A stretch of DNA of 10,625 nt from an uncultured Sutterella sp. (GTDB lineage Bacteria > Pseudomonadota > Gammaproteobacteria > Burkholderiales > Burkholderiaceae_F), in contig USBS01000063.1 of NCBI GenBank assembly GCA_900552915.1, positions 1 to 10,625 of the forward strand. Direction: 5' to 3'. Under the pieces are notes generated by a model. That model was not told where the DNA came from. It was given only the letters and a program-made list of their open reading frames with translations, and did no database searches. Below, piece after piece: positions 1-6,318 of the stretch. How positions within the stretch are numbered: the first letter of the stretch is position 1; each line of letters opens with the position of its first letter. A program made the translations under genes and the position numbers.

Positions 1-53
1 CAACGACCCCCACCATGTCAAGGTGATGCTCTAACCAACTGAGCTATGTGCCT
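1..53 (-). tRNA. tRNA-Val (anticodon GAC), 3' end cut by window edge
   Basis: Read on the minus strand from 53 downward, this is the 5' two thirds of a tRNA that decodes GUC/GUU valine codons. Visible parts are a 7-base acceptor strand (53-47), the linker TA, a D-arm closed by GCTC and GAGC, and an anticodon stem TCACC/GGTGG. The 7-base loop TTGACAT places the anticodon GAC at 19-17. The start of the variable region and T-stem follows. From the D-arm to the T-stem the sequence closely resembles Escherichia coli tRNA-Val(GAC). The T-loop, the 3' acceptor strand and any encoded CCA lie beyond position 1. A well-placed promoter lies just upstream. The exact 5' base (an A at 53) is set by counting seven bases back from the conserved TA and could differ by one. 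Confidence 0.93.
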
Positions 54-64
54 GAGAGATGCGA

Positions 65-93
65 ACTATACCCGTGCTTTCGAGGGAATGCAA
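65..93 (-). promoter_or_regulatory. sigma70-type promoter for tRNA-Val
   Basis: On the minus strand a -35 element TTGCAT (93-88) is separated by exactly 17 bases from a -10 element TATAGT (70-65). The -10 box matches the consensus at 5 of 6 positions and the -35 box at 4 of 6. The tRNA 5' end lies 11 bases downstream of the -10 box. Transcription would therefore start within a few bases of the mature tRNA, leaving a very short 5' leader. Upstream of the -35 box, roughly 98-170, the DNA is strongly A/T-rich, like the UP elements of stable-RNA promoters. The best promoter match in the window. Confidence 0.8.
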
Positions 94-194
94 GTGTTTT
101 TGCGAAAAAAATTCACTTAAATTTCCTTTTTGCGCACAAGTTTTTGATTTTACAGCAAAAGAAATTTTGAGCCAAATCTCGCGAGCACCATCTC

Positions 195-1226
195 TCAACC
201 TGCGAGCGCTCGTGCAAGCTCGTCGATGTCCTCCTGCGTGGTTGCCCAGTCGGTTACAAAGCGCACCGGCGTCACATGTTCGCCCCTCGGCCCCCAAAGC
301 TCAAACGTTGCGGTTTGCTTCAGACGATCGATCACCTCGTTGGGAAGCATGAAAAACTGCTGATTCGTGGGCGAGTTCATATAAAGGGCGTATCCGGCCT
401 TGATGAAAACGTCCTTGAGCTGCATCGCACGCTCTACGGCATGACGGGAAAGCTTCAGGTAGAGATCGTCGGTAAACAGCGTTTCAAATTGAAGTCCGAT
501 CAAGCGTCCCTTAGCCATCAATGCGCCTCGGCGCTTGATGAGCGTCATGGCCGGCTTGAAGATGTCGGCCCGCGTGATCACCACGGCTTCGCCGAAAAGC
601 GCTCCCACCTTGGTGCCACCTATATAGAAAACATCGCAAAGCCGTGCGATGTCGGCCAACGTTACATCCGCCCCTTCGGCCGCAAGCCCGTATCCCAAAC
701 GTGCACCGTCGAGGTAAAGCAAAATGCCGGCCTTAGAGCAAACGTCTTTGATCGCTTCAAGTTCGGCAAGGCTGTAGAGCGTGCCCAGTTCCGTCGGATA
801 GGTGATGTAAAGCGCTCCTGGAGCCACCATGTGCTCGTAAGTTTCGTCCCGATAGAAGTCGTCGATCCAGCGCTTGAGCTCACCGGCGTCAACTTTGCCT
901 TCGTGAGACGGCAGGGTCAGCACCTTATGTCCGGTCGCTTCTACCGCTCCGGCTTCGTGCACATTGATGTGTGCGGTTTCGGCGGCAAGCACACCTTCGT
1001 GGCCTGCGAGGATGCTGTCGAGCACCGTTGCGTTTGTCTGCGTGCCGCCCGCCAGAAAGAGGACTCGCCCCTCCTTGAGACCGCAGGCAGAAAGAATTTT
1101 CTCCTGAGCTCGGGCGGTGTACTCGTCGGCGCCGTAGCCCGGCGTCTGAACCAGATTTGTTTCAACGAGTCGGCGCATCACCTCGGGGTGAGCGCCTCGC
1201 ATGTAATCACAGTCAAAGTGCAGCAT
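195..1226 (-). CDS. ltaE: Threonine aldolase family PLP enzyme (low-specificity L-threonine aldolase)
   Basis: A 343-residue cytoplasmic enzyme of the beta-eliminating lyase / threonine aldolase fold (PLP fold type I). The family cleaves L-threonine or L-allo-threonine to glycine and acetaldehyde. Seen in the sequence: an N-terminal substrate-loop motif NLVQTPGYGADEYT (24-37); the glycine-rich PLP phosphate-binding segment FLAGGTQTN (57-65); ETAHINVHEAGA (83-94), whose His86 aligns with the cofactor-stacking His of LtaE; LDGARLGYG (172-180) with Asp173 contacting the pyridine nitrogen; and YIGGTKVGALFGE (201-213) with Lys206 as the Schiff-base lysine. The GGTK-type lysine motif marks a branch distinct from E. 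coli LtaE, so the symbol is by family and the exact substrate is uncertain. The start is the ATG at 1226, with a modest GGA ribosome site 8 bases upstream. It lies 90 bases downstream of relA with a hairpin between, so it may be partly co-transcribed with relA. Confidence 0.85.
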   Translation of the reverse strand: MLHFDCDYMRGAHPEVMRRLVETNLVQTPGYGADEYTARAQEKILSACGLKEGRVLFLAGGTQTNATVLDSILAGHEGVLAAETAHINVHEAGAVEATGHKVLTLPSHEGKVDAGELKRWIDDFYRDETYEHMVAPGALYITYPTELGTLYSLAELEAIKDVCSKAGILLYLDGARLGYGLAAEGADVTLADIARLCDVFYIGGTKVGALFGEAVVITRADIFKPAMTLIKRRGALMAKGRLIGLQFETLFTDDLYLKLSRHAVERAMQLKDVFIKAGYALYMNSPTNQQFFMLPNEVIDRLKQTATFELWGPRGEHVTPVRFVTDWATTQEDIDELARALAG

Positions 1227-1262
1227 GTCTTGAATCCGTTTGCCTGCAGCAGGTTTATTTAA

Positions 1263-1295
1263 GAGCCGCCTGCGGCGGTCAACCGTAGGCGGCTC
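1263..1295 (-). terminator. Hairpin between relA and the aldolase gene (imperfect terminator or processing stem)
   Basis: A long GC-rich inverted repeat has arms at 1263-1275 and 1283-1295 (GAGCCGCCTRCGG) with one mismatch in 13 pairs and a 7-base loop. It lies 21 bases past the relA stop, where a terminator would be expected. On the transcribed minus strand, however, the run of six T precedes the stem and only TTAAATAAA follows it. It is therefore not a textbook intrinsic terminator in either direction. It may terminate weakly, protect the relA mRNA 3' end, or act in the leader of the downstream gene. Confidence 0.5.
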
Positions 1296-1316
1296 AAAAA
1301 AGCAGAGAGGTAAATT

Positions 1317-3467
1317 TTAGGCTCGGCGCACGCTCATCACGCCCTTGAGTTCCCGAAGCTGCGAAAGTGCACGGTTGAGATCCTCGGAGGAGCGGATTTC
1401 GATCGAAATGCGCATATGCGCGTCGCCCTTGACGTTGACGGTGTTGAGTCCCGTGATGTTTTGCTTTTCGCGCATGAACACTTCGCTCACGTCCTTCAAA
1501 AGTCCCTGACGGTCGCGCGCCACAATGTAGATGTCGACCGGATAGACGGCTTCGGCCTGATTGCCCCAGCTGACTTCGATCATGCGTTCCTGATCGTTGG
1601 CAATCAGATTCTTAACGTTCGGGCAATCGATGCGGTGAATTGTCACCCCGCGGCCGCGCGTCACAAAGCCGATGATTTCGTCGGGAGGAGCCGGATGGCA
1701 GCATTTCGCAAGCTGCGTCATCAAGCTGTCGATGCCCACAACGAGCACGTTGGACTTGTGGTTTTTCTGAACCTGAGAGCTGCGCACCAGTACTTCGGGC
1801 TGCTGCTCGGGCTCTTCGACCTGCGGCTGGACGGCCTGTTCGAGTGCCTTGAGGCTGAATTCCTCTTTGGCAAAGGCCACGCACAAATCGTCGACCGAAT
1901 CGTAGCCCAAGCGCTTTGCCAGCTCTTCGAGCTTGACGGCGGTTTTACCCAGACGAGCAAGTTCCTTATCGAGTCGTTCGCGGCCTGCCTGCGTCTGCTC
2001 GGCAAGCTTTTGCGCATTGAACCACTGACGCACTTTGGTGCGGGTGCGGGCGCTCACGGCAAATCCGAGCTCGGGATTGAGCCAGTCGCGCGAAGGACCG
2101 CCCGTCTTGCCTGCGATGATTTCCACCGTCTGCCCGGTCTTCAGAGGCGTATTGAGAGGCACCATCTGACCGTCAAGCTTGGCGCCGCGGCAGCGGTGGC
2201 CGAGTTCGGTGTGCACCTGATAGGCAAAGTCAATCGGCGTAGCGCCTTTTTGCAGCTCTACAACGCGTCCCTGAGGCGTAAGCGCATAGACGTGGTCGTC
2301 TTCGAGCCCGGGCTCGGAAGGCGGTGCAACGTCGCTCTTCCAATCCAACAGCTGGCGCAGCCAGGCAACACGCTGCTCTTCGGCTTCGGCCCCCTTGTCC
2401 TTATTCGAGTTGCCCGTTTCCTTGTAGCGCCAGTGCGCCGCCACGCCGAGTTCGGCGAATTCGTGCATGGCGCGGGTACGAATCTGAATTTCCACCGGAC
2501 GCCCGCTCGGATCGGTCACCACAGTGTGCAGCGACTGATAGCCGTTAGGTTTGGGGTGCGCAATGTAGTCGTCGTATTCCTTTGAAAGCACCGTAAAGTG
2601 CTCGTGCACGATCGAAAGCACTTCGTAGCAATGCTCGACCGTATCGACGATGATGCGAACGGCACGAATATCGAAGAGCTGATCAAAGCGCAGGTGCTTG
2701 CGCACCATCTTCTTGTAAATCGAATAAATGTGCTTGGGTCGGCCGCTAACCTCGGCTTCAATGCCGTTGGCCTTCATGAGCATCTGGATGCGTTCGACGC
2801 AGCCGCGCATGAATGCGAGCCGCTGCTCGCGCGTTTCATCGAGCTCTTTGCTGATTTCGCCGTAGATCTTGGGCTCCGTAAAGCGAAGCGAAAGATCTTC
2901 GAGCTCCCACTTCATCTGCCAAATACCGAGGCGGTTGGCCAAGGGCGAATAAAGCGCAAGCGTTTCGCGACCGTACTCTTCGGATCCGGGCGCACGGCTT
3001 TGCGCAAACCAACGCAGCGTCTGCAGACGGCTCGCAAGCCGCAGCACAACGACTCGCAGATCGTGACACATCGCAAGCAGCATGCGGCGAAGCGCTTCGG
3101 ACTGATACACGGCGCCGCTTTCGCGGCTGTCTGATCGAGCGCGCTGGCTCACATGCATGAGCTGCTCGAGGTCGCGCACAAGCTGCAGTACGTTCTTGCC
3201 GAACGTCTTTTCAATCCAACGATCGGCGTCGTGAATGCAGTCGGTTACGGAAAAGAGGTAAGCCGCAATGATCAATTCATTGTCATTGCGAATGCCTCTC
3301 AAAATTTCGGCCATGCCGTCGGCGTGCGCAAGCCGCGGCTCTCCGGTGTAGAGCTTCTGGTCGAGGTACAGCGGTTCGACCAGACTGCGGGCCATCTTCC
3401 AGTCCACCGAAACCGCTTTCCCTCCTGCAGTCGGAGTGCGGGCTTCGATGTCTTCATTTGCGTGCAT
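1317..3467 (-). CDS. relA: GTP pyrophosphokinase RelA, (p)ppGpp synthetase of the stringent response
   Basis: A 716-residue long RSH protein that transfers pyrophosphate from ATP to GTP/GDP to make (p)ppGpp on stalled ribosomes. Domains in order: a pseudo-hydrolase region (about 25-200); synthetase (about 240-350) with YIAHPKPNGYQSLHT (301-315) and VEIQIRT; TGS (about 391-451); a helical domain; a zinc-finger/RIS domain with Cys589, Cys590, His611 and Cys615; and a C-terminal ACT domain (about 643-714). Cys590-His611 and His611-Cys615 have the spacing of E. coli RelA. The hydrolase HD...ED signature is replaced (YLFSVTD, 70-76), and the synthetase carries EYDD (297-300), the acidic ExDD form of RelA rather than the RxKD of SpoT. 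It is therefore inferred to be synthetase-only, with a separate SpoT-like hydrolase elsewhere in the genome. The ATG at 3467 is the only credible start: the frame is open upstream to a TGA but holds no ATG, GTG or TTG. Confidence 0.95.
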   Translation of the reverse strand: MHANEDIEARTPTAGGKAVSVDWKMARSLVEPLYLDQKLYTGEPRLAHADGMAEILRGIRNDNELIIAAYLFSVTDCIHDADRWIEKTFGKNVLQLVRDLEQLMHVSQRARSDSRESGAVYQSEALRRMLLAMCHDLRVVVLRLASRLQTLRWFAQSRAPGSEEYGRETLALYSPLANRLGIWQMKWELEDLSLRFTEPKIYGEISKELDETREQRLAFMRGCVERIQMLMKANGIEAEVSGRPKHIYSIYKKMVRKHLRFDQLFDIRAVRIIVDTVEHCYEVLSIVHEHFTVLSKEYDDYIAHPKPNGYQSLHTVVTDPSGRPVEIQIRTRAMHEFAELGVAAHWRYKETGNSNKDKGAEAEEQRVAWLRQLLDWKSDVAPPSEPGLEDDHVYALTPQGRVVELQKGATPIDFAYQVHTELGHRCRGAKLDGQMVPLNTPLKTGQTVEIIAGKTGGPSRDWLNPELGFAVSARTRTKVRQWFNAQKLAEQTQAGRERLDKELARLGKTAVKLEELAKRLGYDSVDDLCVAFAKEEFSLKALEQAVQPQVEEPEQQPEVLVRSSQVQKNHKSNVLVVGIDSLMTQLAKCCHPAPPDEIIGFVTRGRGVTIHRIDCPNVKNLIANDQERMIEVSWGNQAEAVYPVDIYIVARDRQGLLKDVSEVFMREKQNITGLNTVNVKGDAHMRISIEIRSSEDLNRALSQLRELKGVMSVRRA

Positions 3468-3495
3468 GTTTCTCTCTTCTCTTTCTTCGTCAGCC

Positions 3496-3556
3496 GGTCT
3501 GCGGCCTGCGGCAGACCTGCATTTTCTTCAGTTTTCAGCGCGGGCAAACAGCCCGC
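3496..3556 (-). promoter_or_regulatory. Two GC-rich hairpins in the relA leader
   Basis: Two perfect inverted repeats lie in tandem 28-90 bases upstream of the relA start codon. In transcription order these are GCGGGC/GCCCGC (3556-3551 and 3545-3540, 5-base loop), then GGTCTGC/GCAGACC (3517-3511 and 3502-3496, 8-base loop). Neither is followed by a T run on the minus strand, so they look like leader structure rather than terminators. Their function is unknown; that they are real leader RNA depends on a promoter upstream, such as the one proposed at 3567-3572. Confidence 0.45.
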
Positions 3557-3566
3557 AAGGCGCTAC

Positions 3567-3572
3567 ATTCTA
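3567..3572 (-). promoter_or_regulatory. Candidate -10 element for relA
   Basis: TAGAAT on the minus strand matches the sigma70 -10 consensus at 5 of 6 positions and lies about 100 bases upstream of the relA ATG. The -35 partner is poor: ATGTCA gives 4 of 6 but only at a short 15-base spacing. Transcription from here would start near 3560 and include both leader hairpins. A second TAGAAT lies upstream of the autotransporter gene. Confidence 0.3.
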
Positions 3573-3624
3573 ACGCCCTGCGGATTTTGACATGTGCACT
3601 GAAAGAAACGGAAACAGCATCGAA

Positions 3625-3669
3625 CAAGCAGACAAAAGAAGGAAACGGGCAGGATCGGCACCTTTCCGC
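3625..3669 (-). terminator. Possible weak terminator after the autotransporter gene
   Basis: On the minus strand, a 5-base stem GGAAA...TTTCC with a 17-base loop is followed by a pyrimidine-rich stretch TTCTTTTG, about 30 bases past the autotransporter stop. The stem is short and the loop long, so this is weak evidence. No better terminator is visible in the interval up to relA. Confidence 0.2.
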
Positions 3670-3694
3670 CGCCTCCTTTGCATGCCGGAACAAA

Positions 3695-6109
3695 CTAGAA
3701 GAGCTGTCGGAACTGCAGCGACATCGAGCCCGTATTCTCGCCCGAAGAGGCGGCCTCGTATTCGCCCTGAAGAATCACTTTCCAGGCGTAAGGCTCAACA
3801 GAGGAGGCCTTACTGCTGCCGAAAAGCCAGCGATTGGGCTCATGCCAGCCCGAGCTTGCAAGCTCGATGCCGGCTCGGATGCGTGCACCGAAAGTCTGCG
3901 CACTTTCGTAGACAGCGCTTGAGAGCCCCTTGCCGTCGAAAAGACGGCTTTGGATCTTCCAGTCGGTTTGACCGAAAGACGTACGCACCGAAGCACCCAG
4001 CGAAGGCTTCAGCGTATAGCCGTCGACAACTTCGAACTGCATGGCAGCGTCGGCACCCGCCTCAAGCGTTGCCCAGACGCGGTCTTCGGCATTTGTATCG
4101 AAGGCGTCGCCCGAAACGCCGTTTTCTGTTGAATTATCCGTAATGACTTCATCGTCCATACGCGCCGCCGTGGCCGAGAGTTGCGCATAAGGTGCCAGAT
4201 GCATCATGTCGGTGAGCGAATGCCCCGTAACACGCGCTGCCGCCACCACAAAGTCCACGCTCGTATCGGCTTCCACGTGATGCTTGACAAGCAGTTGATG
4301 CGAGTCGCCCATGGCCCGACTGTAGGCAAGACCAAACCGGAGTTCAAAGTTCTCGAAATTGCGCGCTGCCGAAGCGGCAAAAGTCGCAAGCGACATATCG
4401 CCCGTCGTACGGGAAATGAGTCCCCTGCTTTCGACGTCAATGCCCGCAAACGAAACAGCGGCCGTCATCACCCAGTCTTTACCGAGGGCAAAGTCGTAGC
4501 CGAGCGTAGCCGCGGTTACGTCGGCATCAAAGCCGAAGCTGCCGCTGCCACCCGAAAAAATACGATCGGCCTTTATTTTGCTTGACTTGCCGTCGACCCA
4601 CCAATGGCCCTTGCCCTCAAAGAGCGACACATCGTGAGCCATGATCGTATTGACCGTATCGGCCAAGACGCGCTCGGCAGCGGTCGCCAGCCCCGAAGTC
4701 ACGGGCAGAAAAACCGCACCGTCGACCATATTGGCGTACACATCTCTGCCGACTTTTTCTTCGGCAAGCGTGTCTTTTATAAGTTCGTAGCCGGGCAGCG
4801 CCGAAATAGTGTCGTCATTTTCAGCAGTTTCAACCACGCTCACAATTGCGTTGGCGCGCAGCCCTGCAATGTCCTTGCACCACAAGCGCACAGCGTTGCC
4901 TTCAGAGTCAACTTCCACACGCGCACCACCAAAGGCATAAACGTTTTCGGCATCGAATGCACCGATGTTAAAACTCGTTCCGTCCCACTGGTAAAGCACA
5001 AGACTTGCGCCTTTATCGACCGTCACAAGAGTGGAAGTCCCCGATTCGGAAATCGCCTTCAAAACCGCACTTTGGCTTTCAGAGACTTTGCTTTTTCCGT
5101 CTTCGAAATAGACGATCAACCGTCCGTCGCCTCCGATGTGTATGCCGTCTTTTCCGACCTTATCTTCGCTAACATTGCCCACTTCGATCGAAAAGCCGTT
5201 CGCAAGCTCGTAGTCTTCGCCCATGATGAGCGTAGAGCCTCCAACGTTGCCATCCCCAATGCGACCATCAACCGCAACCTCGAGAATGCTCTTCTCCATG
5301 CACAAAAGTTTGTCGCTATCGCCCTCAATGAGCGACGTACCGAGCACGAGAATTCCCTCATCCTTGACACGGATGGAAGCCGTGCCCTGTGCATTTTGAA
5401 CGGTGCCAGGCCAAGTCGGGACACTAAGCGAACCAACCGCCAAAATGCGATTGTCCACTGCCGCATCGGTGCCGTCGGGGCGGTCTCCCTGCACGGTCAC
5501 CGTGCTACCGGCAGCCAACTGCAAATCCCCAACACGTAAAAACGTTTCGCCTTGCGTCGTGGGAGTCTCGCCAAGCGTAAACGAAGTTCCGGCATAGCCG
5601 ATGAACGTGCCCAAATCACCGATGCCGACGTAGTTCACGGTATTCTTTCCGCTGCTGAAGATCGATCCGCCGCCCATGTCAAGTTTCCCGACAAACTCGT
5701 AGTCGGCTTCATGACTGCTCAGATTGATATTTCCGCCACGTATTGCCGTCTCCGCTTTGATGGATGCAGCCCCGGACAAAGTCAACATTCCATCGCCCAC
5801 CCAAACTCCGACAGTATCTGCCACACTGCCAAAATCAACTTCGATCGAATTGTCGACATCAAACATGTCAAACTCGTCGCCTTCAGAGCGTAGACCCACG
5901 CTGTTTGCTATATCGCTCTTAACAACCAGTTTTTCCCCTTGCGGAACTTTTTCGCCCTTCAGGTATAGCCCGCTGGAATCAACTGTTGCAAAAACATTGG
6001 AGGAAGACTCGCCGTTGTCGGCAGAAGACGCGGCAGACTCGACTGCCGGCAAGAGAGAACCGATTGCCGCCAGAATTGCCGCGACCGGTTTGAGAGAACG
6101 CGTTCTCAT
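3695..6109 (-). CDS. Type Va autotransporter, outer-membrane beta-barrel with beta-helical passenger
   Basis: An 804-residue secreted surface protein. Residues 1-27 form a Sec signal peptide: basic MRTRSLK, a hydrophobic core, and an AXA-like cleavage region VESAA. Residues about 28-470 are a Gly/Asp/Ser-rich, beta-prone passenger typical of a right-handed parallel beta-helix. A predicted helix (about 474-495) leads into the translocator barrel, which starts near GHWWVDGKSS (501-510). Alternating amphipathic strands continue to the C-terminal LQFRQLF, with the terminal aromatic residue recognised by the BAM complex. No protease triad, lipase motif or RGD is evident, so adhesin, biofilm or other roles remain open. 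Two cysteines (270 and 411) in the passenger are unusual for this class. The ATG at 6109 has AAAGAG 7 bases upstream. The gene stands alone, with its own leader after the antiporter terminator; only weak termination signals follow its stop. Confidence 0.9.
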   Translation of the reverse strand: MRTRSLKPVAAILAAIGSLLPAVESAASSADNGESSSNVFATVDSSGLYLKGEKVPQGEKLVVKSDIANSVGLRSEGDEFDMFDVDNSIEVDFGSVADTVGVWVGDGMLTLSGAASIKAETAIRGGNINLSSHEADYEFVGKLDMGGGSIFSSGKNTVNYVGIGDLGTFIGYAGTSFTLGETPTTQGETFLRVGDLQLAAGSTVTVQGDRPDGTDAAVDNRILAVGSLSVPTWPGTVQNAQGTASIRVKDEGILVLGTSLIEGDSDKLLCMEKSILEVAVDGRIGDGNVGGSTLIMGEDYELANGFSIEVGNVSEDKVGKDGIHIGGDGRLIVYFEDGKSKVSESQSAVLKAISESGTSTLVTVDKGASLVLYQWDGTSFNIGAFDAENVYAFGGARVEVDSEGNAVRLWCKDIAGLRANAIVSVVETAENDDTISALPGYELIKDTLAEEKVGRDVYANMVDGAVFLPVTSGLATAAERVLADTVNTIMAHDVSLFEGKGHWWVDGKSSKIKADRIFSGGSGSFGFDADVTAATLGYDFALGKDWVMTAAVSFAGIDVESRGLISRTTGDMSLATFAASAARNFENFELRFGLAYSRAMGDSHQLLVKHHVEADTSVDFVVAAARVTGHSLTDMMHLAPYAQLSATAARMDDEVITDNSTENGVSGDAFDTNAEDRVWATLEAGADAAMQFEVVDGYTLKPSLGASVRTSFGQTDWKIQSRLFDGKGLSSAVYESAQTFGARIRAGIELASSGWHEPNRWLFGSSKASSVEPYAWKVILQGEYEAASSGENTGSMSLQFRQLF

Positions 6110-6124
6110 CTAAAGGCTCTTTCC

Positions 6125-6138
6125 CGTGCAAAAGCACG
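6125..6138 (-). promoter_or_regulatory. Small hairpin beside the autotransporter ribosome-binding site
   Basis: A perfect 5-base-pair stem CGTGC/GCACG with a four-base loop ends about 15 bases upstream of the autotransporter ATG. It directly abuts the purine-rich GGGAAAGAG that serves as the ribosome-binding site (AAAGAG at 6122-6117). It is small and could be chance, but its position would allow an influence on translation. Confidence 0.3.
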
Positions 6139-6170
6139 CAAAAAGGTTATTGAACAAAATTTCGGTCGCG

Positions 6171-6176
6171 ATTCTA
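6171..6176 (-). promoter_or_regulatory. Candidate -10 element for the autotransporter gene
   Basis: TAGAAT on the minus strand, 5 of 6 to the sigma70 -10 consensus, lies about 62 bases upstream of the ATG in an A/T-rich leader. No convincing -35 box sits at 16-18 bases upstream (the sequence there is CCTGCA or similar), so an activator may be needed or the call may be wrong. The upstream intrinsic terminator means this gene should have its own promoter somewhere in 6110-6244. Confidence 0.3.
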
Positions 6177-6244
6177 GGGAAAAATCGGCTCTTGCAGGGT
6201 TTACCTATACCTCTTAGTGTACAAGTTGGACTGATGCAAAAGCG

Positions 6245-6281
6245 AAAAAAGGCGGCCCGCCCGCGTGGAACTGCCGCCTTT
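6245..6281 (-). terminator. Intrinsic terminator of the antiporter gene
   Basis: On the minus strand, 38 bases past the antiporter stop, AAAGGCGGC (6281-6273) pairs perfectly with GCCGCCTTT (6256-6248) around a 16-base loop. The stem runs straight into a T run (6250-6245). This is the clearest Rho-independent terminator in the window and separates the antiporter from the autotransporter. A longer outer pair, GATGCAAA (6286-6279 and 6240-6233), flanks it. Confidence 0.8.
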
Positions 6282-6318
6282 GCATCGGTGAGCGGCCCGA
6301 TTCGAGCCGCGTGTCCGA

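Noticed and set aside
276..1262. Long open frame on the plus strand covering the aldolase gene
   Set aside because: Its translation has no recognisable domain, while the minus-strand frame encodes a complete PLP enzyme with all key residues. Long antisense frames are expected opposite GC-rich codon-biased genes.
1416..2585. Plus-strand frame of 389 codons opposite relA
   Set aside because: It is an antisense shadow of relA with no recognisable motifs and no ribosome site judged convincing. The same applies to 2598-3134.
1317..3467. Assignment as bifunctional SpoT/Rel
   Set aside because: The hydrolase HD and ED residues are absent and the synthetase carries the acidic EYDD motif, both features of RelA.
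3299..3547. Possible upstream ORF overlapping the relA start
   Set aside because: It begins with TTG and runs out of frame into relA, and its translation shows no sign of being a real peptide. It is better explained as a shadow.
4604..5539. Plus-strand frame of 311 codons opposite the autotransporter
   Set aside because: Low-complexity, histidine- and arginine-rich translation typical of an antisense shadow. The minus strand encodes a full autotransporter.
6291..6310. Resemblance to a tRNA T-arm (GGCCCGATTCGAGCC)
   Set aside because: No acceptor, D or anticodon arm can be drawn around it. It is only a short inverted repeat downstream of the antiporter gene.
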